A stretch of DNA of 64,000 bases from Flavobacteriales bacterium (lineage in GTDB: Bacteria > Bacteroidota > Bacteroidia > Flavobacteriales_F > PHOS-HE28): assembly GCA_016788295.1 (NCBI GenBank), contig JAEUSY010000026.1, positions 1-64,000 of the forward strand, given 5' to 3'. Positions 27,165 through 35,832 of the stretch are shown here, piece by piece. The first letter of the stretch is position 1. The number at the start of each line of letters is the position of its first letter. The translations under genes were made by a program, and so were the position numbers. The notes under the pieces are model-generated. The model had not been told where the DNA came from. It worked only from the letters and a program-made list of their open reading frames with translations, and made no database searches.

Positions 27165-28481
27165 ATGAACGTATTGCTGATCGGTAGTGGAGGTCGTGAG
27201 CACGCCATGGCCTGGAAGATCGCACAGAGCTCCCTGCTCGATGCGCTCTGGGTGGCACCGGGGAACCCGGGCACGGTGCGCCACGGCCGCAATGCCGAGG
27301 TGGACATCAACGATCACAAGGCCCTGCGCAAGTTCCTGCTCGAGAAGGATATTCGCATTGTGGTGGTGGGCCCTGAGGGGCCTCTGGTAGATGGCCTGCA
27401 CGACCGCATTGCCGATGACCCACAACTCTTTGGTAAGGTGACCGTGATCGGGCCGCGTAAAATGGCCGCACAGCTCGAAGGCAGCAAGGACTTCGCGAAG
27501 GAGTTCATGTTCCGCCACAACATCCCCACAGCAGCGCACCGCACCTTCGTGAAAGGCCAATTGCAGGATGCGTTGGACCACATTGGCCGCATGCAACCCC
27601 CTTACGTGATCAAAGCCGATGGCCTCGCAGCGGGCAAGGGCGTGGTGATCACCAGCGACAAGAAGGAGGCCGCATCGGTGCTGAAGGGCATGCTCGATGG
27701 CAGCAGCTTCGGTGAGGCCGGCGAACGCGTGGTGATCGAGCAATTCCTCAATGGCGTGGAACTGAGCGCGTTCCTGATCACCGATGGCGAGGCGTTCAAG
27801 ATGCTTCCCGCCGCCAAGGACTACAAGCGGGTGGGCAATGGCGATACCGGTCCCAACACCGGAGGCATGGGCGCGGTATCACCAGTATCCTTCGCCGATA
27901 AGGAGTTCATGCAGAAGGTGCACGACCGCATTGCTGCACCCACCATCCGGGGTCTGCGCAAGGATGGCATTGCGTATAACGGATTCCTGTTCATGGGGCT
28001 CATGAACGTGAACGGCGAACCCTATGTGATCGAGTACAATGTGCGCATGGGCGATCCCGAGACCGAGGCCGTACTGCCCCGCTTGCGCAGCGACCTGCTT
28101 GACCTGTTCGAGGGCATTGCCACGGGCACGCTCAGCGAACGCCATGTTGATGTGGACGACCGAACGGCAGTGACCATCGTGCTGGCCTCGGAAGGGTATC
28201 CGGGCAAGGTGACCACGGGTCGGCCCATCGGCGGTTTGGAACTGGTGCGCGAGGCCTATGTGTTCCAGGCCGGCACGGCGGAGAAGAACGGCCAGCTGAT
28301 CACGGCCGGTGGGCGCGTGCTAACGGTAACGGCTTTCGGCAAGGACCTGGAACAGGCCATTGCGGCTGCTTATCGCAGCGCCATGTTGATCGACTTCGAA
28401 GGGAAGGTAATGCGGACCGATATCGGCCACGATCTGGTACGTATGCGTCCCAGCAAGGCCGGGGCACAGCAACAGGCCTAG
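27165..28481 (+). CDS. purD: Phosphoribosylamine-glycine ligase (GAR synthetase)
   Basis: 438 aa, an ATP-grasp enzyme for the second step of purine synthesis. The start at 27165 gives MNVLLIGSGGREHAMAWKIA. Conserved blocks: VVGPEGPLVDGL, KDFAKEFMFRHNIPTAAHRT, PYVIKADGLAAGKGVVITSD, KRVGNGDTGPNTGGMGAVSP, FLFMGLMNVNGEPYVIEYNV and RMGDPETEAVLPRL. Complete to the C-terminus. Convergent with the 59-aa membrane protein; the DUF6427-type gene and purQ follow in the same direction about 250 bp and 1.3 kb later, a neighbourhood I associate with Flavobacteriales. Confidence 0.97.
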   Translation: MNVLLIGSGGREHAMAWKIAQSSLLDALWVAPGNPGTVRHGRNAEVDINDHKALRKFLLEKDIRIVVVGPEGPLVDGLHDRIADDPQLFGKVTVIGPRKMAAQLEGSKDFAKEFMFRHNIPTAAHRTFVKGQLQDALDHIGRMQPPYVIKADGLAAGKGVVITSDKKEAASVLKGMLDGSSFGEAGERVVIEQFLNGVELSAFLITDGEAFKMLPAAKDYKRVGNGDTGPNTGGMGAVSPVSFADKEFMQKVHDRIAAPTIRGLRKDGIAYNGFLFMGLMNVNGEPYVIEYNVRMGDPETEAVLPRLRSDLLDLFEGIATGTLSERHVDVDDRTAVTIVLASEGYPGKVTTGRPIGGLELVREAYVFQAGTAEKNGQLITAGGRVLTVTAFGKDLEQAIAAAYRSAMLIDFEGKVMRTDIGHDLVRMRPSKAGAQQQA

Positions 28482-28491
28482 TGCGAACGCC

Positions 28492-28671
28492 TCAGGCGAT
28501 CGTACCGTCCTGCTTCGCCTTGCGGTTGTACTTGCCCTGCAGGTTCAACCAGTAGAGCATACCAACGAACAACAGCACAGAAATGCCAATGCTGGGCAAC
28601 CATCCCAGGGCGCTGAGGATCTGGAAGGTCCACTCCAGGAAATGTCCGATGGCGAATGAGATCTGTTGCAT
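28492..28671 (-). CDS. Small single-pass membrane protein, DUF6341-like
   Basis: 59 aa (starts MQQISFAIGHFLEWTFQILS). Amphipathic first half, one membrane span (SIGISVLLFVGMLYWLNL), then a basic tail QGKYNRKAKQDG. Size, layout and position between purD and the multipass DUF6427-type gene match the DUF6341 family of Flavobacteriales. The function of that family is not known. The start is the ATG at 28671, 22 nt after a TATCTTTG box; longer starts run into the promoter. Confidence 0.7.
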   Translation of the reverse strand: MQQISFAIGHFLEWTFQILSALGWLPSIGISVLLFVGMLYWLNLQGKYNRKAKQDGTIA

Positions 28672-28693
28672 CGTGCGTAAGCTTGGGGCCCGG

Positions 28694-28701
28694 CAAAGAT
28701 A
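28694..28701 (-). promoter_or_regulatory. -7 promoter box TATCTTTG (DUF6341-like)
   Basis: Minus-strand TAnnTTTG match 22 nt before the ATG at 28671, in the 55-bp divergent gap before the DUF6427-type gene. Confidence 0.45.
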
Positions 28702-28726
28702 GCGCCCACCATTCACTCAGCACACC

Positions 28727-29701
28727 ATGCTCGTAGGCCTGTACCGCAGCAACCAGCCCGCCGTGCTCCTCACCTTATTGGTGCTGGTGCCCGGGCTGTT
28801 CCTGGGCGATCTGGCAGGCCCTGTGGTGGCACCAAGTGGCTCCATGGTGTTGTTCGAGCGGCTGCTCTCGGCATTGGGACCGAAGGCCTGGGTGCATGGC
28901 CTCTTCGCCATGGGGCTCATGTTGCTCATGGCAGTTCAGCTTACCGGGCTCGTGAACAACGCCGATCTGGCCGACCGCCGCAACCACCTGCCGGCCTTCC
29001 TCTTCCCCGTTCTGCTGGCCCTGTTCGTGCGGTCGGCATTGCTTGATCCCGCGCTGGTTGGCATGCCATTGGTGATCTGGGCCATGCGCAGGGCGTGGTC
29101 CATTAACAACAACGGTCCGGCGTTGTCGCCCCTGTTCGATGCGGGTTTCCTGCTGGGTCTGGCCGCTTTGTTCTACCTGCCGTATGCATTCCTGGTGGTG
29201 GTGCTTTGGGCCTCCATCTCGGTGATCCGCCCGTTCCAATTGCGTGAGTACATCGTGCCCGTGCTGGGTTTGGCCGTGGTGCTGTACCTCACATGGGGTG
29301 TGCTCCACCTGAACGGGGCCACGCCCTGGCGCCCCTTGCTCACCATTGCTGATCAAGCCGGTTCGGTCCCCCTTGCGCCCCGCTCGGGCTTGTTCCGGGG
29401 GGCGCTCTATGTGGTGCTGGTTCCTGTTCTCCTCGTGGCCCTATTGGATTTCGCGGTCAGCTACCAGCGTGGGGTAATGCAGGTGAAGAACCTGCGCTCC
29501 TCGTTCCTGGCGTGGGGCGCGGCCCTTACGGTGATCATCCTTGGCGTGTACCTGCTGAACAACGCCTTTCCGCCGGTGCTCTTGGCCGCGCCGCTCGCCG
29601 TTCTGTGTGTTCATGCCTTCATGGGCGGGAATCGAAAGGCCCTGCGTGGCGCTGCGGCATGGGCCCTGCTGGCCATGGCGCTGTGGGCACAGTGGGGCTA
29701 G
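28727..29701 (+). CDS. Multipass membrane protein, DUF6427-like
   Basis: 324 aa with 9-10 hydrophobic segments and no signal peptide. It opens MLVGLYRSNQPAVLLTLLVL, equivalent to the KTKPxNY opening of the DUF6427 family, and has the DLADRRNHLPAFLFPVLLAL loop and a second conserved loop ISVIRPFQLREYIVPVLGL. Its neighbours purD, the DUF6341-like gene and purQ support that assignment. Function unknown; one suggestion from context is transport or lipid handling, but nothing in the sequence shows it. The start gives the shortest first helix. Confidence 0.75.
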   Translation: MLVGLYRSNQPAVLLTLLVLVPGLFLGDLAGPVVAPSGSMVLFERLLSALGPKAWVHGLFAMGLMLLMAVQLTGLVNNADLADRRNHLPAFLFPVLLALFVRSALLDPALVGMPLVIWAMRRAWSINNNGPALSPLFDAGFLLGLAALFYLPYAFLVVVLWASISVIRPFQLREYIVPVLGLAVVLYLTWGVLHLNGATPWRPLLTIADQAGSVPLAPRSGLFRGALYVVLVPVLLVALLDFAVSYQRGVMQVKNLRSSFLAWGAALTVIILGVYLLNNAFPPVLLAAPLAVLCVHAFMGGNRKALRGAAAWALLAMALWAQWG

Positions 29702-29731
29702 TTGTGCGGTGCCCGTCCCGCTGGCATCGGC

Positions 29732-29739
29732 TACCTTCG
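29732..29739 (+). promoter_or_regulatory. -7 promoter box TACCTTCG (purQ)
   Basis: TAnnTTCG variant 37 nt before the purQ ATG at 29777. Confidence 0.35.
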
Positions 29740-29776
29740 CGGCGCGTAACGGGCAACCATGCCATACGCCAACAGC

Positions 29777-30466
29777 ATGAAGTTCGGAGTGGTCACCTTC
29801 CCGGGTTCCAATTGCGATGAGGACATGATCAATGTCCTGGAGTCGCTCACCACCAGACCGGTTGAGCGTCTCTGGCACAAGGAGCACGATCTTCGCGGTG
29901 TGGACATGGTGGTGCTTCCGGGCGGGTTCTCCTATGGTGATTACCTGCGCAGCGGTGCCATCGCGCGCTTTTCGCCCATCATGCAGGAAGTGGCGGCCCA
30001 TGCCAAGAAGGGTGGCCTGGTGTTCGGGGTGTGCAACGGCTTTCAAGTGTTGTGCGAGGCCGGCCTCGTACCAGGCGCCTTGTTGCATAACGAGGGCCAG
30101 AAGTTCATCTCGAAGAACGTGTTCATCCGCCGCAGCACGGCCAACACCGCCCTAACGAACGCGGTGCCCGACAAGGCCCTGAAGATCCCCATTGCCCACG
30201 GCGAAGGCCGCTACCATGCCGATGCTGATACGCTGAAGGCCCTGAAGGACAACAATCAGGTGCTTTTCCGCTATTGCGATGCCGAGGGACGGATCACCGA
30301 CACCGCCAACCCGAACGGTAGCCGCGATAACATTGCCGGCGTATGCAACGCGGGCCGCAATGTGTTCGGCATGATGCCCCACCCGGAGCGTGCCTGCGAT
30401 GCGCGCCTGGGCAATACCGACGGTCGTTCGTTGTTCGAATCGCTGCTCAAGGGCGTGCTTGCCTGA
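29777..30466 (+). CDS. purQ: Phosphoribosylformylglycinamidine synthase, glutaminase subunit PurQ
   Basis: 229 aa, a class I glutamine amidotransferase supplying ammonia for FGAM formation. The start [18 protein letters not shown] is the family signature; six extra residues are possible if the ATG at 29759 is used. The catalytic cysteine lies in [20 protein letters not shown], His-Glu in MMPHPER, and the loop [19 protein letters not shown] is intact. A free-standing PurQ implies a PurL that lacks the fused glutaminase domain, unlike the large fused PurL common in many Bacteroidota; the purL gene is not in the window. It converges on the CotH gene with an 11-nt gap. Confidence 0.95.
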   Translation: MKFGVVTFPGSNCDEDMINVLESLTTRPVERLWHKEHDLRGVDMVVLPGGFSYGDYLRSGAIARFSPIMQEVAAHAKKGGLVFGVCNGFQVLCEAGLVPGALLHNEGQKFISKNVFIRRSTANTALTNAVPDKALKIPIAHGEGRYHADADTLKALKDNNQVLFRYCDAEGRITDTANPNGSRDNIAGVCNAGRNVFGMMPHPERACDARLGNTDGRSLFESLLKGVLA

Positions 30467-30477
30467 GCGGTCTTGGG

Positions 30478-32556
30478 CTATGGCGCCAACGGCCTGAAGA
30501 GGACCTTGATCGTCCCGCTGCGCGCGAGGTCCACTGTCAATTGAGCGGTTTCGCCGCGTGCACCTTTCCATCCGGCCCACTCGTGGTCAGGCGCTGGTTC
30601 GGCCGTAAGGTTCATGGCCACGCCCTCGAAGCACCGCACTACATGGCGTCCCGGCGGCATTGGTAGTCCCTCCAATAACAGACGGCCGCGCTCGGCGGGT
30701 GGTGCCTCGATCACCACTTCACGCACACGTCGTCCAGTACGTTCCGCCAAGTGCGCAAACAGGTGTTCCGGCCGTTCCTTGGTGAACTGTGCTAATTGTT
30801 CCAGCGCTGCGGGAGGTTCCGGCCGAACGAGGGTATTGCTCCAACGTGCGTGATCAGCCTCCAATGCTGCGGCGTTGACGCGGTGGATGCTGTCGGCCAG
30901 TTGTTGTAAGGATCGTGTGTTAAAGGCTGTGGCCTGCAATGCGGTGATGCGGGCCAACAGGCGCTGTTGCAGCATGGGATGCGACAGCAGTTGCGGAACG
31001 AAAGGCGTTTCGGCCACCGATGCAGCACACATCCGCTCCACGCTGTTCTCATGTGCCGGGGCCCAGAGGTCCATGTCGAACAGCACCCACCGCCACCGCC
31101 CGCCAAGCTGTTTGGGCCTGAAGCAACGCACGTTCAGGTCATGGTCCGCGCGGCCGGTGTACAGGTCTATGCAGGCCAGGTCGATCAGGCTGTTCAGGTC
31201 GATCCGCACGGCAAGGCTGTCCGGGTCTGCACCGCTCGTCAATGCCTGCTCGGCAAGTAGGAAACGCGCGTTACTGCCGGAACGGGCCACGAACGCCGGA
31301 CCCTCCAGCACATCCACGGCCTCGGCACCGCTGCGTTGCTTCAACCATTCGGCATCCTTGGGTGGCATGCGCCGGTAGAGCCCCCAAGGTTCACCGTTGA
31401 GCAGCACCTCCACGGGTTCCGAAGGTTGCACCTCCACGTTCAATCCGTATTGGTGGACAACGGTCTCCATCAGCATGTTGCGCAGGAACGCCAATGGACC
31501 GGCATCCGCACGCAGCATCAGTTCATCGCATGTTGTGCCATCAGCGAACGTGAAGGCCTTTGCCGCGCTGCCATCACCGTCACGCGCGTAGACCTTGAGC
31601 GATCGTTTGGCCAGACCGCGCGAACCGCTGCCGCTCACGCGAATGCCCACCGGTGATGCGGGTTCGCCATTCTCCTGCAACCAGCCAGCGCGTTCCCAGG
31701 CACGGCCACTGCGCGTATGGTTGGCAAAGCTGCCGTGGGTCATGATCCCTGTGGAGTCGCTCCACAGGTCTTGTGGGTCGAGCACCAAGGACAGTGAGCG
31801 CGTTACAGGTGTCGCGCCGGGTAGTGTAACGCAGACCTCCGGACTTGGCCAGGCGTTCGGTGCGAAGGCCATGGCGCGCAGCACCGTTCCACGAGGAAGC
31901 AGCAATGGAGCCTCGTAGATGTGGCCGTTGCTCGTGGAAGGGGGCGTGGCATCGGTGGTGTAGCGGATCACGCTAGGTTCTGGCGCGATAAGCGTCACCT
32001 CAACCTGTTCGGAGATCGTTACTTCAACGAAGTTCACCGCGGGTGCTGCCGTCCATGTGCGGATAACGGTAAGCTGGTCCTTATCGCAGCGCGTTCCCGG
32101 GCTGGGCTGTACAAAGAAGCTCCATGCCTTGCTGCCATCGGGTAGGCGGCCCATGCTCGCGTCGGTGGGCAGTTCGGGGTAGGTGAAGAGGTCGAGTATG
32201 GTGTATCCGTCGGCGGCGATCAACAGCACGGTACCGCCGGTCCGCTCCAACGAGAAGCCCAGATGTTCGGGCCCTTCATCCGTTCGGCCATCACAATACA
32301 ACAGCACGAAGCCCTTGGCCGCAATGCGTATCGGTGCGTCGATCACATGCTGCCGACCGTTGATCGCGATGCGCATACCGACAAGGTCCGCAGCCACAGT
32401 GCCAGCGTTGTACAGCTCGATCCAATCGGGTGTGGCGCCATTGGCCGTGCGGAGCGTGGTGCGGTTGGAGGCCTGCAGTTCATTGATCACCAACTGCGGC
32501 TTCGCAACAGCCGACAAGGCCGTCAACAACAGGCTGATGAACGCAATGATCCGCAC
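30478..32556 (-). CDS. Secreted lamin-tail/CotH-kinase-like protein
   Basis: 692 aa from a GTG at 32556 with signal peptide MRIIAFISLLLTALSAVA. N-terminal lamin-tail domain (QLVINELQASNRTTLRTA, PDWIELYNAG), then a chitobiase-like segment (VIRYTTDATPPSTSN), then a CotH protein-kinase-like region: SRGLAKRSLKVYARD, EVLLNGEPWGLYRRMPPKDA, WRWVLFDMDLWAPAH (DMD equals the metal-binding DxD of CotH kinases). CotH proteins phosphorylate secreted proteins. Whether the kinase is active outside this cell is inference. No T9SS domain was found at the C-terminus, which ends LTVDLARSGTIKVLFRPL. Confidence 0.82.
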   Translation of the reverse strand: MRIIAFISLLLTALSAVAKPQLVINELQASNRTTLRTANGATPDWIELYNAGTVAADLVGMRIAINGRQHVIDAPIRIAAKGFVLLYCDGRTDEGPEHLGFSLERTGGTVLLIAADGYTILDLFTYPELPTDASMGRLPDGSKAWSFFVQPSPGTRCDKDQLTVIRTWTAAPAVNFVEVTISEQVEVTLIAPEPSVIRYTTDATPPSTSNGHIYEAPLLLPRGTVLRAMAFAPNAWPSPEVCVTLPGATPVTRSLSLVLDPQDLWSDSTGIMTHGSFANHTRSGRAWERAGWLQENGEPASPVGIRVSGSGSRGLAKRSLKVYARDGDGSAAKAFTFADGTTCDELMLRADAGPLAFLRNMLMETVVHQYGLNVEVQPSEPVEVLLNGEPWGLYRRMPPKDAEWLKQRSGAEAVDVLEGPAFVARSGSNARFLLAEQALTSGADPDSLAVRIDLNSLIDLACIDLYTGRADHDLNVRCFRPKQLGGRWRWVLFDMDLWAPAHENSVERMCAASVAETPFVPQLLSHPMLQQRLLARITALQATAFNTRSLQQLADSIHRVNAAALEADHARWSNTLVRPEPPAALEQLAQFTKERPEHLFAHLAERTGRRVREVVIEAPPAERGRLLLEGLPMPPGRHVVRCFEGVAMNLTAEPAPDHEWAGWKGARGETAQLTVDLARSGTIKVLFRPLAP

Positions 32557-32560
32557 CGGC

Positions 32561-32568
32561 CGAAATTA
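32561..32568 (-). promoter_or_regulatory. -7 promoter box TAATTTCG, 4 nt before GTG start
   Basis: Minus-strand TAnnTTCG match ending 4 nt before the GTG start of the CotH-type gene; leaderless if used. Confidence 0.4.
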
Positions 32569-32620
32569 GGGGGTGCGCTGCACTTGGAGCGAGTAGTCGT
32601 TCAGCAGCCTGGACCGCTTC

Positions 32621-32764
32621 TCAGAGCGCGTTCCGTGTGACCCAGTACCGCCACGCCACGATCAGCTTCTGGGTTTTGGTGAGACGCGTCAGGTCCTTGT
32701 TCCAGAGCCTTGGCAACACCCATTTGTTCACCTGGGCAAGCACACGGAAGATCGTTCTGCCCAT
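32621..32764 (-). CDS. 47-aa basic protein downstream of the CDF gene
   Basis: A very small basic protein starting MGRTIFRVLAQVNKWVLPRL and ending with QKLIVAWRYWVTRNAL. The ATG at 32764 follows the stop of the upstream CDF gene by 2 nt, so the pair is an operon. The pattern of N-terminal amphipathic helix, L.R.LTK..K and AWRYWVT resembles a family of ~50-residue proteins widespread in Flavobacteriia and of unknown function. An alternative start at 32803 overlaps the CDF gene. Real gene likely; function unknown. Confidence 0.6.
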   Translation of the reverse strand: MGRTIFRVLAQVNKWVLPRLWNKDLTRLTKTQKLIVAWRYWVTRNAL

Positions 32765-32766
32765 GG

Positions 32767-33693
32767 TCAGTGGTGTTGTAGTCCGCATTCTTCGTCCCTC
32801 CATTCAAGCTCTATGGTCGCGTGGTGTATTCCCAGCGCCTTAAGCTCGTCGCGGGCCTTGCATTTTACAGCAAGCGCTTCACGGTGGTCCACGTTATCCA
32901 CCACTATGTGCACGGTGTGAACAACAAAACTGCCATCCAAGGTCCAGGTATGCTGGTCGTGCAGGTCGATCACATTTGGAATGGCCATCAGGCGTGCACG
33001 CACCTGGTGCATATCCAGTCCCGGTGGGATCTCCTGCATGAGGATGCCTGTGCCTTTGCGTAAGGTGCCGATGGCGTTGATGAGGATGTACACGCTGATG
33101 CAGACACTGAGCAGCGGGTCCACGATGGCCCAGCCGGTGAAGTGGATGATGATGCCACCCACGAGCACGGCCGCCCAGCCAAGCACATCCTCCAACAGAT
33201 GCAGGTAGGCGCCCCGTTCGTTCAAGGTGTTGCCGCCATGCAGCTTCCAGGCCGCAAGTCCGTTCATGGCCAGCCCGAAAAGTGCGAAGCCGATCATGCC
33301 CAATGAATGCGGCAATTCGGGCGCCCACAACTCAGGCACGCTCATGGTGAGCATGAAAAGCGCGCCGATGATGAGCACCACGCTGGTGAGCCATCCACCA
33401 AGCATACTGTAGCGCCCATAGCCATAGCTGTAATGCGCGTCGCGTCCTTTCATGGCCACGCGCTGCAGGTACCACGCTGTTCCCAATACCAGGCAGTCGC
33501 CTGCATCGTGCAATGCATCGGTGAGCACGGCGATACTGCCGGTCCACAGGCCGCCCGCCACTTCCACCAGCGTGAAGGCGAGATTGATCAGGAAGGCAAC
33601 GCCCAGCGCCCGAGCACCAGCGGCATGCACGTGGCCGTGTGGATGCTCGTGGTGGTGGTGACCGGCATGGGCATGCGCGTGGTCGTGGGCCAT
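32767..33693 (-). CDS. Cation diffusion facilitator (Zn/Co/Cd exporter family)
   Basis: 308 aa from the ATG at 33693. His-rich N-terminus (AHDHAHAHAGHHHHEHPHGH), six membrane helices with metal-site signatures ALHDAGD (helix 2, D-x-x-H-D-A-G-D form) and HLLEDVLGW (helix 5), and a cytoplasmic C-terminal domain (PNVIDLHDQHTWTLDG, HHATIEL) of the CDF fold. It should export zinc or a related divalent cation by proton antiport. It is followed by the 47-aa gene. A TACCTTCG box lies 5 nt before the start. Confidence 0.94.
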   Translation of the reverse strand: MAHDHAHAHAGHHHHEHPHGHVHAAGARALGVAFLINLAFTLVEVAGGLWTGSIAVLTDALHDAGDCLVLGTAWYLQRVAMKGRDAHYSYGYGRYSMLGGWLTSVVLIIGALFMLTMSVPELWAPELPHSLGMIGFALFGLAMNGLAAWKLHGGNTLNERGAYLHLLEDVLGWAAVLVGGIIIHFTGWAIVDPLLSVCISVYILINAIGTLRKGTGILMQEIPPGLDMHQVRARLMAIPNVIDLHDQHTWTLDGSFVVHTVHIVVDNVDHREALAVKCKARDELKALGIHHATIELEWRDEECGLQHH

Positions 33694-33698
33694 GGGGA

Positions 33699-33706
33699 CG
33701 AAGGTA
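33699..33706 (-). promoter_or_regulatory. -7 promoter box TACCTTCG, 5 nt before start (CDF exporter)
   Basis: Minus-strand TAnnTTCG match ending 5 nt before the ATG at 33693. It overlaps the start of the upstream intergenic space after dnaG, whose stop is at 33720. Confidence 0.4.
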
Positions 33707-33719
33707 GGCGGGGTGCCGC

Positions 33720-35669
33720 TCACCCCACGATCACGCGGCCCGTCTTCTTCGCGAGCTTCTTCTTGGCGTCGTTCAGCTGCATGATCTCCTGCAGCAGCGC
33801 CATCACGGTGAGGTCGTCGGCGCTCACCAACTTCTGCTGCCGCTCGATCAGCATGCGGTCCACGCGTCGCTCTTTCAGGATGTCCACGGCCTCTTCCAGC
33901 GCATCGAGGAGCTGCTCGTTCTCGCGCTTCACATGGATCTTGTGCCGTTCTTTCCAGTTGGGGCTCAGCACGTGTTTCTCAGTAAGCAGGTCGATGGCCG
34001 TGCGGCGCCAGTGGTCGTGCTCGTGACCGATGTATCGGGCGGCGTCAACGGCCTGGCCGAGGTTGCTGGTGTGGCGGTAGTCCAGGTAGATCTCGCGGAA
34101 GATCGGCTCATCGAAGAGGATGTCGTCCAGCGCCAGCAGTTCGAACATCAGTTCGGCCACGCTGGTCTCGTCCTCGGCGGTGCTGCCATCCTCGTGCTGG
34201 AAAGGCACCATCAGGCGCTCGTGCCCATAGCTCAGCAGCATGCGCAACAGGTCGCGCTCCTGGGGTGTGGTGCCCAGGTCCTCCACGGTGGGCTGTGGCG
34301 GCGCGATCTCCGGTGCCACCTGCTCTTCCGGAACGAACTCATCGCCGCCCAGTTTCTTGCGGTACTGTTTGCGCAGCACCTTGTTGGTCTCGCTGATCAG
34401 TGCCTGTTCGGGCACTTGCAACAAGCGGCTGCACTGTTGCAGGTACAGCGAGCGCAATACCATGTCGGGCACCAAGGCGATGCTCTCCACGATATCGTGG
34501 ATGGCCGCGGCCTTCTTCACAGGGTCGTCCCCCACGTCCTGCATCAGCAGCGTGGCCTTGAATACCAGGAAGTCTTGTGCGGTCTTCGTAAGGTGGTCGG
34601 TCACCTCGCTGCTGCTGTGGCTCTTCGCGAAGCTGTCGGGGTCCTCGCCCTCGGGGAAGGTCACCACCTTCACGTTGAGGCCTTCCTTCAGCACCAGGTC
34701 GATCCCGCGCAGGCTGGCCTTCATGCCGGCCGCATCGCCATCGTACAGGATGCACACCGTGGGGGCGTAGCGCTTGATCAGGCGCACCTGGTCCTCGGTG
34801 AGGCTGGTGCCACTGCTGGCCACCACGTTGGTGATGCCCGCCTGGTGCAGGCTGATCACGTCGGTGTAGCCCTCCACCAGGTAGCAGAGCTGCTGCTCCA
34901 CAATAGCCTTCTTCGCGTGGTAGATGCCGTAGAGCGAGCGGCTCTTGATGTAGAGGACGCTTTCCGGGCTGTTGAAGTATTTCGGGAGTTTCTTGTCGCT
35001 CTTCAGCGTGCGTGCACCGAAGGCGATGGGCTGTCCGCTGAGGCCGAACACCGGGAAGGTGACACGGCCCGCGAAGAAGTCCCACGGCGTGCCATCGTCG
35101 CGGCGCTTGATCCACCCGGCCTTCTCCAGCACCTCGGGGTTGAAGCCGTTGGCCAGGGCGGCGTTCGCGAAGGCGGCGCCGAACTCGGGCACGTAGCCCA
35201 GTTGGAAGGCCTTGATGGTGGCATCCGAAAAGCCGCGCTCGTGAAAGTAGGAGAGGCCGATACGCTTGCCTTCATCGGTGTTCCACAGCTGGTCCACGCT
35301 CCAGTTGAGCGCCCACTGCTGCACCACGGCGAGGCTTTCGCGCTCGCTCTGTTCCAGTTGCTGTTCCGGGCTCTGCTCTTCCTCGGGCAGGTCGATCTGG
35401 TAGCGCTTGGCCAACCACCGGATCGCCTCCACGTAGCTCAGGTGCTCGTGTTTCTGCAGGAAGCTGATGGAGTCGCCGCTCTCGCCACAACCGAAGCATT
35501 TGTAGATGCCGAGGTTGGGGCTCACGTTGAAGCTGGGCGTCTTCTCGTTGTGGAAGGGGCACAGGCCCAAGTAACGAGGCCCCTTGCGTTTCAGCGCCAC
35601 GAACTCGCCCACCACCTCCTCCACGCGGGCGGCTTCCTTTACCTGCTGTATGGCGTGCGGGGCGATCAT
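33720..35669 (-). CDS. dnaG: DNA primase
   Basis: 649 aa from the ATG at 35669 (MIAPHAIQQVKEAARVEEVV). Zinc-binding domain with LCPFHNEKTPSF and IYKCFGCGESGD (CHC2 finger), then the catalytic core (YFHERGFSDATIKAFQLGYV, GRVTFPVFGLSGQPIAFGAR), the TOPRIM acidic residues in ILYDGDAAGMKASLRGID, and a C-terminal helicase-binding region with EERDLLRML-like and DDILFDEPIFREIYLDYR segments. It makes the RNA primers for replication. No rpsU or rpoD neighbour. The start fits the family exactly and sits 18 nt after a TAAATTCG box. Confidence 0.97.
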   Translation of the reverse strand: MIAPHAIQQVKEAARVEEVVGEFVALKRKGPRYLGLCPFHNEKTPSFNVSPNLGIYKCFGCGESGDSISFLQKHEHLSYVEAIRWLAKRYQIDLPEEEQSPEQQLEQSERESLAVVQQWALNWSVDQLWNTDEGKRIGLSYFHERGFSDATIKAFQLGYVPEFGAAFANAALANGFNPEVLEKAGWIKRRDDGTPWDFFAGRVTFPVFGLSGQPIAFGARTLKSDKKLPKYFNSPESVLYIKSRSLYGIYHAKKAIVEQQLCYLVEGYTDVISLHQAGITNVVASSGTSLTEDQVRLIKRYAPTVCILYDGDAAGMKASLRGIDLVLKEGLNVKVVTFPEGEDPDSFAKSHSSSEVTDHLTKTAQDFLVFKATLLMQDVGDDPVKKAAAIHDIVESIALVPDMVLRSLYLQQCSRLLQVPEQALISETNKVLRKQYRKKLGGDEFVPEEQVAPEIAPPQPTVEDLGTTPQERDLLRMLLSYGHERLMVPFQHEDGSTAEDETSVAELMFELLALDDILFDEPIFREIYLDYRHTSNLGQAVDAARYIGHEHDHWRRTAIDLLTEKHVLSPNWKERHKIHVKRENEQLLDALEEAVDILKERRVDRMLIERQQKLVSADDLTVMALLQEIMQLNDAKKKLAKKTGRVIVG

Positions 35670-35687
35670 GGTCCGTGGAGCGGGACG

Positions 35688-35695
35688 CGAATTTA
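35688..35695 (-). promoter_or_regulatory. -7 promoter box TAAATTCG (dnaG)
   Basis: Minus-strand TAnnTTCG match 18 nt before the dnaG ATG. Confidence 0.4.
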
Positions 35696-35832
35696 CCGTG
35701 GCCAAGAGCCGCCACCGCCGGTGTTGATGCTTCCTGATAATGCCTCTGGAAGGCACTGCTGAGCCTCAGCCGATTACCACGATCAGCTCAGCGATCTAAC
35801 ACTGATCCCACGATCGAATGAACAAAAAGGAA

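Noticed and set aside
33933..35762. 609-codon plus-strand open frame over dnaG
   Set aside because: Antisense shadow of an intact primase; no domain pattern.
35670..35832. Possible tRNA or small RNA in the gap before dnaG
   Set aside because: No T-loop motif or CCA-ready acceptor stem could be formed by eye; short inverted words are not enough.
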